From Mycobacteriaceae bacterium (GTDB lineage: Bacteria > Actinomycetota > Actinomycetes > Mycobacteriales > Mycobacteriaceae), in the NCBI GenBank assembly GCA_019245755.1, contig JAFARC010000044.1, positions 1 through 42,368 on the forward strand: DNA of 42,368 bases. Direction: 5' to 3'. This document shows, one piece after another, positions 25,029 through 33,827 of this stretch. The notes below the pieces were generated by a model. The model saw only the letters and a list, made by a program, of their open reading frames with translations. It did not search any database and was not told the origin of the DNA. Every line of letters starts with the position of its first letter. The stretch's first letter is position 1. The position numbers and the translations under genes were made by a program.

Positions 25029-25145
25029 CCGTGATGACACCGACAGGGCTTCACCACCGCCGGCGCCTCGCTGCGACGCGACCGCCAGGTGCCGCTGGGA
25101 GTCGCTGCCGCACCGTGCAGAGAAGTACAGAGAAGGGGATAACCG

Positions 25146-26393
25146 ATGACAGTGGTCAGTGACGAGTCGCCTTTTGGGTACGGGTTCGACTTCACCAGCC
25201 CGGACCTGCTCAAGCGCGGAATACCGGTGGAAGAGTTCGCCTACCTGCGCAGGACCGCGCCGGTGTGGTGGAACGCGCAACCCGAACAGGACTCGGTTTT
25301 CGGCGACGACGGTTATTGGGTCGTCACCAAACACGAGGATATCAAGGATATTTCGCGAAACAGCGAGCTGTGGTCGACTCACCTTCAGGGGGCGATCATG
25401 CGCCTGCCTGACGGGATGACCGCTGAGCAATTGGAGCTGACCAAGGCGCTGCTGATCAACCACGACCCTCCTGCCCATACGCGTCTGCGCAAGCTCGTCT
25501 CGCGCCTGTTCACCCCGCGGGCGATCGCCGGCCTGGAGGACAGGCTCGAGGAGGCGGCTCGGCGCATCGTGGCCGGCGCGGCGCAAAAGAAGTCGGGCAA
25601 CTTCGTCGACGACATCGCGATGAAGCTGCCGCTGCAGGCGATCGCTGACCTGATCGGGGTGCCCGAGGCCGATTGGGAGAAGCTGTTCGAGTGGACGAAC
25701 ACCATCATGAACAGCGACGACCCGGACTACAACAGCGTGGATCCCGCGGTGGCCAACACCGAATTGATGGCCTACGCCTACAACATGGCCGAGGAGCGCC
25801 GGCGCAACCCGACCGACGACATCGTCACGCGACTGATCGAGGCCGACATTGACGGGGATGCACTCGGCGACGAGGAATTCGCCTTTTTCGTGATCCTGCT
25901 GGCCGTGGCGGGAAATGAAACGACACGGAACGCGATGACCCACGGCATGAACGCGTTTTTCGACAATCCCGACCAGTGGGAGCTCTACAAGGCGGAACGG
26001 CCAGCTACCGCGGTGGAGGAGATCATCCGTTGGGCCACTCCGGTGCACTGCTTTCAGCGCACCGCCAAGGCGGACACTCAGGTGGGCGTCATCAGCGTCA
26101 AGCAGGGCCAGCGCGTCGGGCTGTTCTACAGTTCAGCGAACTACGATGAAAGCGTCTTCGAGCGGCCTTTTGAGTTCAATATCCTGCGCGACCCCAACCC
26201 GCACCTCGGCTTCGGAGGTAACGGCGCACACTACTGCATCGGCGCCAACCTTGCGCGCATGGAGATCAAGCTGATGTTCAACGCGATCGCTGATCTGCTG
26301 CCCGGCATCGGAAGAATCGCTGAGCCGCAGCGATTGCGGTCAGGCTGGATCAACGGTGTCAAAGAGCTGAAGGTGGCCTACCGGGGACAGTGA
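25146..26393 (+). CDS. Cytochrome P450, CYP125-like (steroid C26-monooxygenase family)
   Basis: A 415-residue P450 with many stretches shared with CYP125A1 (Rv3545c): GFDFTSPDLL, EFAYLRRTAPVWWN, LPLQAIADLIGVPE, FFVILLAVAGNETTRN (I-helix), EEIIRWATPVHCFQRTA (ExxR region), and heme loop FGGNGAHYCIGANLARME. CYP125 enzymes oxidise the terminal carbon of the cholesterol/cholestenone side chain. The protein lacks CYP125A1's longer N-terminus. ATG at 25146, 117 bases after the previous gene, which leaves room for its own promoter; no operator of the 7-site type was found there. Its stop overlaps the KstR-like gene (GTGA). Likely a side-chain hydroxylase; whether for sterols or another polycyclic substrate is open. 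Confidence 0.9.
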   Translation: MTVVSDESPFGYGFDFTSPDLLKRGIPVEEFAYLRRTAPVWWNAQPEQDSVFGDDGYWVVTKHEDIKDISRNSELWSTHLQGAIMRLPDGMTAEQLELTKALLINHDPPAHTRLRKLVSRLFTPRAIAGLEDRLEEAARRIVAGAAQKKSGNFVDDIAMKLPLQAIADLIGVPEADWEKLFEWTNTIMNSDDPDYNSVDPAVANTELMAYAYNMAEERRRNPTDDIVTRLIEADIDGDALGDEEFAFFVILLAVAGNETTRNAMTHGMNAFFDNPDQWELYKAERPATAVEEIIRWATPVHCFQRTAKADTQVGVISVKQGQRVGLFYSSANYDESVFERPFEFNILRDPNPHLGFGGNGAHYCIGANLARMEIKLMFNAIADLLPGIGRIAEPQRLRSGWINGVKELKVAYRGQ

Positions 26394-27166
26394 ACAACTG
26401 CGGGTCGCCGGCCGGGTTGCACGCGCACATGAACGACGAGATCGGCGACAGTATCAACGGGTACAGCGGCGCGGCCGTGTCAGCCGCCTCGTCCTCATCA
26501 CATAGCAGCGGGGGGAAGTCGATGTGTGCGGATGACCCACGGCGCCGATGGCCCGCGCCGGCTGCGCCGGCTGCTCCGTCCCCCGACGAATTGACCGTCC
26601 AGCAGCGTCGCCGTCGTCTTCGGATTCTCGAGGCCGCGCTGGCCATGGCCGGTGACGGCTACGAGGCGGTCAACATGCGTGGCGTCGCAGGACGCGCCGG
26701 TGTCGCGATGGGAACGCTATACCGCTACTTTCCGGGCAAGGAACATCTGCTGGTGTGCGCGTTTGGACACTGGCTGCGCGACTTCAGTACGGAGTTGGCG
26801 CCGCACCTAGTCGATATCGACAACCCCTACACGCGGGTCTGGCACACGGTGCAGCGGCTCATCGACGCGATGAGTCGACGGGGGCTGCTGGCCGATGCCG
26901 TCGCGCGCGCGTACGTCTTCGCGGACGCCAGCGTGGCCACCGAAGTGGAAAACGTCCGGCTCCAGATGGTCGAGATGTTCGCCGACGTGATGGGAAACGG
27001 TGCTCCGGTCGAGCGAGACCGCCAAATTGGCGAGCTGCTGACCGATGTCTTGGCGTCAAACCTGCCGGCACTGGCGCATAACCGCAGCAGCATAGCCGAG
27101 ATACGGCGCAGGCTCGTCGTGACACTTTGCTTGCTGGACAAGCGGCAGAGGAGTAGGACGCAGTGA
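26390..27166 (+). CDS. TetR-family regulator, KstR-like
   Basis: A TetR protein whose DNA-binding and core regions closely recall KstR (Rv3574), the cholesterol-catabolism repressor: YEAVNMRGVAGRAGVAMGTLYRYFPGKEHLLV, then ARAYVFADASVATEV, MFADVMGNG and a similar C-terminus. The first 45 residues are low-complexity (Ser/Gly/Ala). The GTG at 26390 overlaps the P450 stop by 4 bases and the extension keeps high GC at third codon positions, so I keep it; ATG 26522, preceded by GGGGGGAAG, is a serious alternative. Coupling to a CYP125-like gene suggests a steroid-CoA-type ligand. I saw no KstR-type TnnAACnnGTTnnA site nearby. Confidence 0.88.
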   Translation: MNNCGSPAGLHAHMNDEIGDSINGYSGAAVSAASSSSHSSGGKSMCADDPRRRWPAPAAPAAPSPDELTVQQRRRRLRILEAALAMAGDGYEAVNMRGVAGRAGVAMGTLYRYFPGKEHLLVCAFGHWLRDFSTELAPHLVDIDNPYTRVWHTVQRLIDAMSRRGLLADAVARAYVFADASVATEVENVRLQMVEMFADVMGNGAPVERDRQIGELLTDVLASNLPALAHNRSSIAEIRRRLVVTLCLLDKRQRSRTQ

Positions 27167-27281
27167 ACGCGGGCAAATGCCTGGCTCATGCCCCATCGCC
27201 CTACGTGGAATTGGCGGCCAAACGGCTCAGCAAGGCACCGCCGGCGTCGTTCATGCTCGAACCCTCGGGAAATTGCGGCTG

Positions 27282-28373
27282 CTATTGCTTGAAGCGTCCA
27301 GCGAATCCGCGCAACGGGAGATCGGCGCTGGTGAGCAGCCCGGGCGGGGCCGCGACAACGGCGGCGATGGCGTTGAGGGCCGGCAGGCCGGTGACCGTCA
27401 TCCCAATGGAGGCGAACGCTTCGGGGTTGGACAGGTCGAGGCCGGGTTTGGGAAAGATCATGTGCTTGTTGTAGATGTACGGGTCGCCCTTGATCTCCGT
27501 GATGTAGCAGCCCCTGATGTTCCAGTTGGGGTCCGTGTGGGGGGTCATCTGCCACTCCAGATGGGTCTCGACCTTGGGAACCCCGTCGACCAAGCCCTGG
27601 TATTTGATGTAGTTGGCGCCCAGTGATCCCTTCGGCAGCTGGTACCAGCCCAAGTCGATGTCTTTGGTGCACGCGCCCAGTTCATAACTGAACGTGACTT
27701 CGTCGAGCTGCAGCCCGAAGCAGTCCGCCATCATCAGCACACTGTCTGCGAAGACGCGCGTGTACTTCTCCAGCATGGCCGGCAGGTCTGGATCGTCGAC
27801 CGGCCGACCGTATCCGACCTCCTTCCATGTGTCGGCGGAGTGATGACACGACACGTCCACCGACTCGATGGTGACGATGTTTTCGATGTCGGCCACGTCG
27901 GCGCTGCACACAATTCCGAGGATCTGGTTCAGGCCGGGATTCATACCGGTGCCGTAGAACGTTGATCCACCGCGTTCGCAGGCTTCTTGCAGCACAACCG
28001 TTGTCGGCTTACCGGAAGGATGGGGATGGTTGGTGTCGCGGTGCCAACCGGTGATCCAGTCGGCGGTGGTGACGATGTTGATGCCGGCCTGGAGGACCCT
28101 AACGTAGAGGTCCTCGTCGGGGAATACACCATGGAACGTCACGACGTCGGGTTTGGCGGCGAGGATGTCGTCGACCGACCCGGTCGCGATCACCCCGATG
28201 GGCGGCAGGCCGACGATTTCGCCGGCGTCTCGGGCCACCTTTTCCGGTGTATAGCAATGCAATCCGATCAACTCGAGATCGGGATGGGTGCCGATGCGTT
28301 TGATCATTTCGGTGCCGACGTTGCCGGTCGCTACCTGAAAGACTCGGATCGGCTTACTGACCGGCATGCTCAT
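27282..28373 (-). CDS. DapB-fold NAD(P)-dependent oxidoreductase (second copy)
   Basis: A 363-residue protein with N-terminal Rossmann motif VFQVATGNVGTEMIKRI and central TGMNPGL motif, the same family as the product of 6501-7583 (both end with an NAIPAV/LNAIAAVVAAPPG-I/L-L-T segment). Family members are annotated as dihydrodipicolinate-reductase-like or 2,4-diaminopentanoate-dehydrogenase-like, with no firm function. Two in-frame ATGs stand at 28373 and 28367; AGGAG is 2 and 8 bases away respectively, so 28367 may be the used start. It follows the Rieske oxygenase by 79 bases in the same operon and converges with the KstR-like gene. Confidence 0.85.
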   Translation of the reverse strand: MSMPVSKPIRVFQVATGNVGTEMIKRIGTHPDLELIGLHCYTPEKVARDAGEIVGLPPIGVIATGSVDDILAAKPDVVTFHGVFPDEDLYVRVLQAGINIVTTADWITGWHRDTNHPHPSGKPTTVVLQEACERGGSTFYGTGMNPGLNQILGIVCSADVADIENIVTIESVDVSCHHSADTWKEVGYGRPVDDPDLPAMLEKYTRVFADSVLMMADCFGLQLDEVTFSYELGACTKDIDLGWYQLPKGSLGANYIKYQGLVDGVPKVETHLEWQMTPHTDPNWNIRGCYITEIKGDPYIYNKHMIFPKPGLDLSNPEAFASIGMTVTGLPALNAIAAVVAAPPGLLTSADLPLRGFAGRFKQ

Positions 28374-28452
28374 CTCTCCTGACTTTTCTCCAGAACCGTC
28401 GTATGTTCGGCGGTTTGGGGGCGAGGGCCATTGGGCCCGGGTGAGGCAGGCG

Positions 28453-29481
28453 TCATCGATTGTCGCCGGACGCAGCGGGTAGCGGTGCGGCTGAGCTGGG
28501 GCCGCCGCAGGGATAGAATTGCTTTGCCCATGACCGGATCGCGGTGAAGCCGGCGTTCTCGGCGGTGGCCAGCGCCGGTGGATCGGCGTAGCGCTGGTGT
28601 TGCCAGATGTGCACGTCGGCGAGGAACTGGTCGATGATGCTCTTGGCGAATTCCTGCGACTTGGCTTCATCTCGCGCGGGGTCGTTGTCCGTTGTGCGGC
28701 CGATGTAGACCATGAAACGTACGTCGGAGGTATTCTCGTCAACGGGTGTGATCGCCGAGATGGTGCGGTTGTCGACCATGCCCCAGCTCTTTGTCACGGC
28801 AATGCCCAGGCCGCCGTTGATCGCTTCAACACCGCTTCGCACATCGTCGATCACCTGGCCTTCGTCGCCTTCGAAGGTGATGGTGAAGTTGACATAGGAC
28901 ACGGGGGCGCTGAAGTCGTGGCGGGTGAACACCGGGACGATCGGCGTCTGATGCACGAACTTGAAATGGGCGAAATCCACGCCATTTTCGAGGACATACT
29001 GCGGATGCAACTCCAGCCCTGGGCGGTACAGCCTCGCATGCGGGTAGTAGTCGGCCGCGCTGCTGCCGTCGGCGAAACTGGCGAACACGTCGGGCACCTC
29101 GAAGGAGGGTTCCCGACCCTCGACGTCATGCCAGATATAGACGGACTCGTTTCGTTCGACCACGGGATAGGTGCGAATGCGACGTCCTCGATTGGGGCGG
29201 TCCTGATAGGGAATACAGACGTTGCGTCCATCGTGGTTCCACTGCCAACCATGGAACGGGCATTGGATGATCTCGCCCTCGACGTGACCGCCGTAACCCA
29301 GGTGGGCGCCGAGGTGCTCACAATAGGCGTCCATCACCGTCAACCGCCCAGAACGGGCACGCCAGGCGACCATCTCGCGGTCGAAGTACGTCATCCGATG
29401 AACCTCACCGGCACCGATTTCGGCCGACCACGCGACCTGGAACCATCCCATCGGCTTCATCGACAACGGCGGCTTGGCCAT
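28453..29481 (-). CDS. Rieske non-heme iron oxygenase, KshA-like
   Basis: A 342-residue oxygenase component. The Rieske [2Fe-2S] ligands are Cys54-His56 (CEHLG) and Cys74-His77 (CPFHGW). The mononuclear iron motif is N166-x2-D169-x2-H172-x4-H177 (NGVDFAHFKFVH). This layout is that of KshA-type ring hydroxylases (3-ketosteroid 9-alpha-hydroxylase, about 380-390 residues) and relatives such as bacterial sterol C-4 demethylase SdmA. It needs a separate reductase, which is not encoded next to it. ATG at 29481. It faces a TetR gene across a region with a good palindrome at 29596-29613. Confidence 0.9.
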   Translation of the reverse strand: MAKPPLSMKPMGWFQVAWSAEIGAGEVHRMTYFDREMVAWRARSGRLTVMDAYCEHLGAHLGYGGHVEGEIIQCPFHGWQWNHDGRNVCIPYQDRPNRGRRIRTYPVVERNESVYIWHDVEGREPSFEVPDVFASFADGSSAADYYPHARLYRPGLELHPQYVLENGVDFAHFKFVHQTPIVPVFTRHDFSAPVSYVNFTITFEGDEGQVIDDVRSGVEAINGGLGIAVTKSWGMVDNRTISAITPVDENTSDVRFMVYIGRTTDNDPARDEAKSQEFAKSIIDQFLADVHIWQHQRYADPPALATAENAGFTAIRSWAKQFYPCGGPSSAAPLPAASGDNR

Positions 29482-29595
29482 CCTCGGTGTCCTCTCGCGT
29501 GCGGTTCACTAACGACTCGGACCGGGCGCATCAGTGGTCCGGTCGGTCACCGGTTACCAGCGCTTGCCGTCATCGTAGGGCCTTCATTCAGCTAA

Positions 29596-29613
29596 TCATA
29601 GGGGCCTCTATGA
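29596..29613. promoter_or_regulatory. Palindromic operator candidate, Rieske/TetR divergent promoter
   Basis: An 18-base imperfect palindrome with arms TCATAGGGG and CCTCTATGA (8 of 9 positions pair), in the middle of the 168-base region between the Rieske gene (minus) and the TetR gene (plus). Its position and form fit the binding site of that TetR. It is unrelated to the TGGACA-type operators. Confidence 0.6.
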
Positions 29614-29649
29614 CACTATTGCTGGCCTGGTGAGGACTACGATCCGGGC

Positions 29650-30279
29650 ATGGCCGTAGCGGACAGCAGCCGGCGCCGGTCCAACCGGCGCGGCGCGGCC
29701 ACGCGGGAAAACATGCTCGAGGCCGCGTTGACGGCATTGGCCTCCGGAGACCCGACGGCGGTGTCGGCTAACCGCATCGCCAAGAAGATCGGCGCCACGT
29801 GGGGCGCGGTGCAGTATCAGTTCGGCGACGCCGATGGGTTCTGGGCTGCGGTGCTGCACCACACCGCCCGACGGCGCGCAAACCTGTTCGCCACCCTAGA
29901 CGCGGGCGTCACGCTGCGCGTTCGGGTGGCCGGCATCATCGACACCCTCTATGACGGTTTGACCGCCCGGGATTCCCGCGCCATCGAAAATCTGCGCGCG
30001 GCACTTCCCCGGGACTACGCCGAGCTTGAGCGCCTCTACCCCCGAACCGCGGCTGAACTGTTCTCCTGGGGACAGGACTGGCTGGAAACCTGCCAGAAAG
30101 CGTTCGCCGACCTCCACGTCAATCCCCGGCGGGTGCGGGAAGTCGCGTCGTTCATCCCGGGCGCCATGCGAGGCATCACCTCAGAGAAGCAACTCGGAAC
30201 CTACTTCGATCTCGACGAAGCCCGCCGCGGACTAACCAACGCGATAGTCGCCTACCTCGACGACCTACGCGTGGACTAG
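29650..30279 (+). CDS. TetR-family regulator of the Rieske operon
   Basis: A 209-residue protein with an N-terminal helix-turn-helix (ANRIAKKIGATWGAVQYQFGDADGFWAAVL, about residues 40-69) and a helical C-terminal domain. The DNA-binding region departs from the usual GxGTLYxYF in favour of GATWGAVQYQFG. ATG at 29650. Divergent placement next to a Rieske oxygenase with a shared palindrome implies local control of that operon and itself. Ligand unknown. Confidence 0.86.
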   Translation: MAVADSSRRRSNRRGAATRENMLEAALTALASGDPTAVSANRIAKKIGATWGAVQYQFGDADGFWAAVLHHTARRRANLFATLDAGVTLRVRVAGIIDTLYDGLTARDSRAIENLRAALPRDYAELERLYPRTAAELFSWGQDWLETCQKAFADLHVNPRRVREVASFIPGAMRGITSEKQLGTYFDLDEARRGLTNAIVAYLDDLRVD

Positions 30280-30302
30280 ACAGCAGACTCCGACCTTTCG
30301 AT

Positions 30303-30323
30303 GACGCGGCGGTGCCCCGCGTC
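30303..30323. terminator. Hairpin between convergent TetR and LuxR genes
   Basis: GACGCGG at 30303-30309 pairs exactly with CCGCGTC at 30317-30323 over a 7-base loop, 24 bases after the TetR stop in a 166-base convergent gap. There is no T-run, as is usual for mycobacterial hairpins, so termination is only suggested by position. Confidence 0.35.
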
Positions 30324-30445
30324 GGATCGTGGCGAGTTGACCTGATTTTCTGGTGATGGAAGTGTTGGCCGATCACAGCCGCCTCGGGTGTCAGGCGCGA
30401 GGTGTGCGAAGTTGCCACATACGGCGGCACCACGGAGTTGAGTGT

Positions 30446-33265
30446 TTAAGTCAATGTTTCACTGGCGTAGCGTGCGAGCTCGACACGGGAGTGAATGTTG
30501 AGCTTGCGGTAGATGCGAGCCAGATTGGCCTCCACTGTCTTCGGGCTGATGAACATCGAGCTGGCTACGGCACGGTTGGTCATCCCGGTGGCTACCAGTT
30601 CCGCCACGCGTCGCTCCGACGCTGTCAGCCCATCGCCGGTTTGTGTGCGCCGCACATTGGCGCGCGCCAGATCGCCGCGGGCCCGTTGTGCCCACAGCGG
30701 GGTACCGAGCAGTTCGAACACGCGTAACGCTTCGCGCAGTGTCGCGGCACTGGCATCCTTGAGCCGCTGGCGACGCTGCAGCTCCCCGAGCAGCAGTTGG
30801 GTGCGCGCCGTCTCGAACGGCATCGGTAGCCGTTCATGGTGTTTCATGGCAAGTTGTGCGGCTCGCAGTGCCGCGTCAAGGTCGCCGTGTGCCGCAAACA
30901 GCATGCTGCGACAGCGCGCACCGACGGCTAAAGTCCACGCCCGGTTGACCCGGCGGCCGTTGCGTTCCATCGCCGCGGTCAGCTGCTCCGCGTCGTCGAG
31001 GCGCCCGAGCGCCACCATCGCCTCCACCGCGTCGGCTGCGAACGCGGCTGCGATGATTTCGGTCTGCTCCGTCGCCCCCGCAAGTCGTGAAACCAGCGGC
31101 TCCAGCGTGGCCAGCGCGGCAGGATAATTGCCCAGCGAGACCTCTAGGAAACCCAAGGTGGTGATCGCCCACTCCCCCATGCGTTGTGAGCCACTTCGGC
31201 CAGCGGCATCGATGGCATCGGCTATGTCGTCGCGTACCTGTTGTTCGCGGCCAGCGTAAGCGGCTATCAGCGCTCTGGTTGTCAACGCGATGAACAACGG
31301 AAAGTCGCCACCTTGTTGCGTGGCCCGTTCCAACAGATCCTCGGCGAGAAGTTCGGCGTCACCGAAGTATCCGCGCCACACCTCGATCAGGACGCTGTGG
31401 AATCCGACGAAAATCAACTCGCCCTCTTCGCCACGCTGCAGACAGCTCTGCCGGATCGCCAACATCTGGCGGCGCGCCTCGTCAAGGCGCCCGGTCCAGG
31501 CCAACAACAAGGCGTTTTGCACGGGCGGGCGAGCGGGAACCGGAATGGGGTCGTGCGGATCATACAGTTCCAATGCACGGTCCAGACTTGCCTCATCGAG
31601 GCCATCGCCTCTGATAAACGCAAGAATCGCCTTCATGCTCAGTGCCTGACTGAGCAGGCTAGGCTGCTCCAATCGAGTGGCACCGGTGACGGCGTCGCCG
31701 ATAACCTGCATGGCGCGCTCCAAGTACCCGGCGTTGAAAAGCGTGAACGAAAACGTGACTCCCACGCGCACCGTGAGGGAAAGGTCTTCCCGCGCATCCT
31801 CAAGGGCGCGTTCCAGCAGAGCGGCGGCATCCGGATGACTATCGTCGAAGAGGCGGAGGAAGCCGAGCGTAAGCAATGCCTCGGCGCGCGTTGTTCCCGG
31901 CGGTAGCTCGTCGATGACAGCTTCAAGAAGTGCTCGTGCGCGGGCTGTGTCACCCGCGTCGAAATGGTGCTGGGCCAGACGGATTCGTCGCCGTGGGGCA
32001 TCCCCGCCGAGGTTGATCGCCAGCTCCAGCAACTCGGCGGCAGCGGCGGGGGCGCCTCTGCCTCGAACCATCTCGGCCGCGGCATCGAGGGACTCAAGAG
32101 TGCGGGCGTCGGCGCTTGTGGCACCTAACGCCAGATGCCGGGCTTGCAGCTCGGGCTGTTCGAGTACCTCGGCAAGCCGCCGATGTATCGCCCGCCGCTG
32201 GGCGGGCGTGGCCTCCGAGTACACGCCATGGGCCAACAGCGGATGCGTGAAGTGCAACCGGTGGCCGTCGATAGTGATGATCCCGCGGCTCTCCGCCTCT
32301 TCCAGTTGTTTCAACGCCTCCTCGGTACCGGTCCCTGTGGCCACCGCGACGAGCGTGATGGTCGGCGATGCCGCGCAGGCGGCGGTCAATAGCGCAGTGC
32401 GTACCGCCGAATTCAAAGGGCCGATGCGATCGTAAACAAGCTGCATCAGGGTGGGCGGCAACGGCATGCCGGCACGCAGCGATTCGGTGTCGAGCACGCG
32501 AGCCAGCTCCAGCGCAAACAGTGGGTTGCCGCCAGACACCTCATGGATCTTCACGATGGTCGGCCGCGAAAACGACACCTGCAATCGCCGCGAGAGGAGC
32601 TCATGAAGCGCCGACAGGCTCATCGGGGCAAGCGTGAAACGTCGCAGGGCATCCGGGCGCGACAACTGCAACCACGACACCGGATCGGGGTCAGAACTCC
32701 CACTGCGTACCGTGGCCAGCAGTCCCACCCGTGAGGGGAGTCGCCGTGCGGCGAATCCCAAAATGTGACGACTGGAGGCGTCAAGCCATTGCAGATCATC
32801 GATGGCTATCAACACCGGCGCCTGTTCAGCGAGCCTGTCGAGGACCGCGAGAAACGCAGCAGCCAAGACGCGCCAATCCGCGGCATTCGAGGGCGTCTCG
32901 CCCAGCAGCATACTGCTGAGCGCGACGCGCTGAATATCCGGCACATCGGACCACTCGTCGTCGAGTCCGCTCAACAAGTCGGCCACGCCGGTGTAAGCCA
33001 GCACCGACTCGGCCACGGCCGCCTGCGCAGCGAGCACCCGAAAACCGCGATCGCGTGCCCTGTCCAACGCACCCAGCCACAGCGTGGTCTTACCAATGCC
33101 CGCTTCACCCTCGACAACCAGCGCGGCCGGCTCCTCACTCGCCGCGGAGAGGAGATTGTCGACGGCCTCAGTGTCAGTCGGCCGTGACAACACGCCGCGG
33201 ACGCCCCGCTCCTTCGCCGTCATGACGACGCCATGCCCGTCACCACGGCGGCTGGACGCGCTCAC
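30446..33265 (-). CDS. Large ATP-binding LuxR-family regulator (LAL/MalT-like)
   Basis: A 939-residue regulator. Residues 25-200 form a STAND/AAA-type ATPase with Walker A GEAGIGKTT (53-61) and Walker B VLIAIDDLQWLD. The middle 550 residues are alpha-helical, TPR-like repeats (many LxxA..A.xL blocks). The last 65 residues are a LuxR helix-turn-helix (LTASERRVAELVATGMTNRAVASSMFISPKTVEANLARIYRKL). Such proteins activate transcription when a small ligand binds the repeat domain. GTG at 33265 with GGAGGGG six bases upstream. Near-identical direct repeats at 33316 and 33403 lie just upstream and could be its own or another regulator's sites. Target genes unknown. Confidence 0.92.
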   Translation of the reverse strand: MSASSRRGDGHGVVMTAKERGVRGVLSRPTDTEAVDNLLSAASEEPAALVVEGEAGIGKTTLWLGALDRARDRGFRVLAAQAAVAESVLAYTGVADLLSGLDDEWSDVPDIQRVALSSMLLGETPSNAADWRVLAAAFLAVLDRLAEQAPVLIAIDDLQWLDASSRHILGFAARRLPSRVGLLATVRSGSSDPDPVSWLQLSRPDALRRFTLAPMSLSALHELLSRRLQVSFSRPTIVKIHEVSGGNPLFALELARVLDTESLRAGMPLPPTLMQLVYDRIGPLNSAVRTALLTAACAASPTITLVAVATGTGTEEALKQLEEAESRGIITIDGHRLHFTHPLLAHGVYSEATPAQRRAIHRRLAEVLEQPELQARHLALGATSADARTLESLDAAAEMVRGRGAPAAAAELLELAINLGGDAPRRRIRLAQHHFDAGDTARARALLEAVIDELPPGTTRAEALLTLGFLRLFDDSHPDAAALLERALEDAREDLSLTVRVGVTFSFTLFNAGYLERAMQVIGDAVTGATRLEQPSLLSQALSMKAILAFIRGDGLDEASLDRALELYDPHDPIPVPARPPVQNALLLAWTGRLDEARRQMLAIRQSCLQRGEEGELIFVGFHSVLIEVWRGYFGDAELLAEDLLERATQQGGDFPLFIALTTRALIAAYAGREQQVRDDIADAIDAAGRSGSQRMGEWAITTLGFLEVSLGNYPAALATLEPLVSRLAGATEQTEIIAAAFAADAVEAMVALGRLDDAEQLTAAMERNGRRVNRAWTLAVGARCRSMLFAAHGDLDAALRAAQLAMKHHERLPMPFETARTQLLLGELQRRQRLKDASAATLREALRVFELLGTPLWAQRARGDLARANVRRTQTGDGLTASERRVAELVATGMTNRAVASSMFISPKTVEANLARIYRKLNIHSRVELARYASETLT

Positions 33266-33315
33266 TGAGATCCCCTCCGTTGGATGCGCTATGTGCGGTG
33301 CGCCGCCATTCAGTA

Positions 33316-33335
33316 AATCTCATCCGTTTGGACGA
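33316..33335. repeat. 20-base direct repeat, copy 1, upstream of LuxR regulator
   Basis: AATCTCATCCGTTTGGACGA; 17 of 20 positions match copy 2 at 33403-33422. It lies 51 bases before the LuxR regulator start codon. Repeats 87 bases apart, on the same face and in an otherwise unrelated sequence, suggest binding sites. Confidence 0.6.
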
Positions 33336-33402
33336 TGCGGCAAATCAGCAAAGTAATGGCCGAAAGTTCAGCCGAACCGGACGACGGCGCCCACCGGAAA
33401 CG

Positions 33403-33422
33403 AATCTCGTCCATTTGGACCA
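33403..33422. repeat. 20-base direct repeat, copy 2, containing GTCCA-TT-TGGAC palindrome
   Basis: AATCTCGTCCATTTGGACCA; the core GTCCA-TT-TGGAC at 33409-33420 is a perfect inverted repeat, and copy 1 keeps the right arm (TTTGGAC). It could be an operator for the LuxR regulator promoter. The arms point the opposite way to those of the TGGACA-NN-TGTCCA set. Confidence 0.6.
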
Positions 33423-33438
33423 GGCGACCGACCGCCGA

Positions 33439-33723
33439 GGATGGTTGGCTCGGGTGGTGATCCAGGCTCGCGGCGGTCGGCGCTGGTGGCAATGCAGCCC
33501 GCCTCGCAATCGCTGCCGGTCCTTGCGCCGCAAGCATGATCGCGGCCGGTTACGCCAGCAGTATGGACTGACCAACCGCGAAGTCGACGTCGCCCTGCTG
33601 GTCCTGCACGGTCACGGCGTCGAACCCATCGCCGCGCAGCTGGGGTTGGCTTGCAGCATGGTGCGCACCCACCTGCACAGCATCTTCGAAGACCAGAACC
33701 CACCGGCGAGCCGAGTTAGTTAG
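33439..33723 (+). pseudogene. Truncated LuxR-type regulator remnant (C-terminal HTH)
   Basis: The plus frame ends with YGLTNREVDVALLVLHGHGVEPIAAQLGLACSMVRTHLHSIFEDQ, a recognisable though degenerate LuxR helix-turn-helix, preceded by ARGGRRWWQ, a segment seen before the HTH in full-length actinobacterial LuxR proteins. The upstream 50 codons are not coherent and no N-terminal sensor domain exists, so this is a decayed gene end. TTAG-like tetranucleotide repeats follow its stop. Confidence 0.5.
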
Positions 33724-33827
33724 TTAGTCAGTCGCCCTGTTCCTCACCCACTAACAAGCTTTAACGGTTGTGTAATCCTTTGCCGTGGAACCGACTTTGT
33801 GCTCAATGGTTGACAATGCTTCAGACA

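Noticed and set aside
25029..25145. Search for a KstR-type or TGGACA-type operator before the CYP125-like gene
   Set aside because: No match found; this gene may depend on read-through from the aldA operon or on another motif.
33714..33733. TTAG-type tetranucleotide repeats
   Set aside because: Only about three and a half imperfect copies; not a meaningful array.
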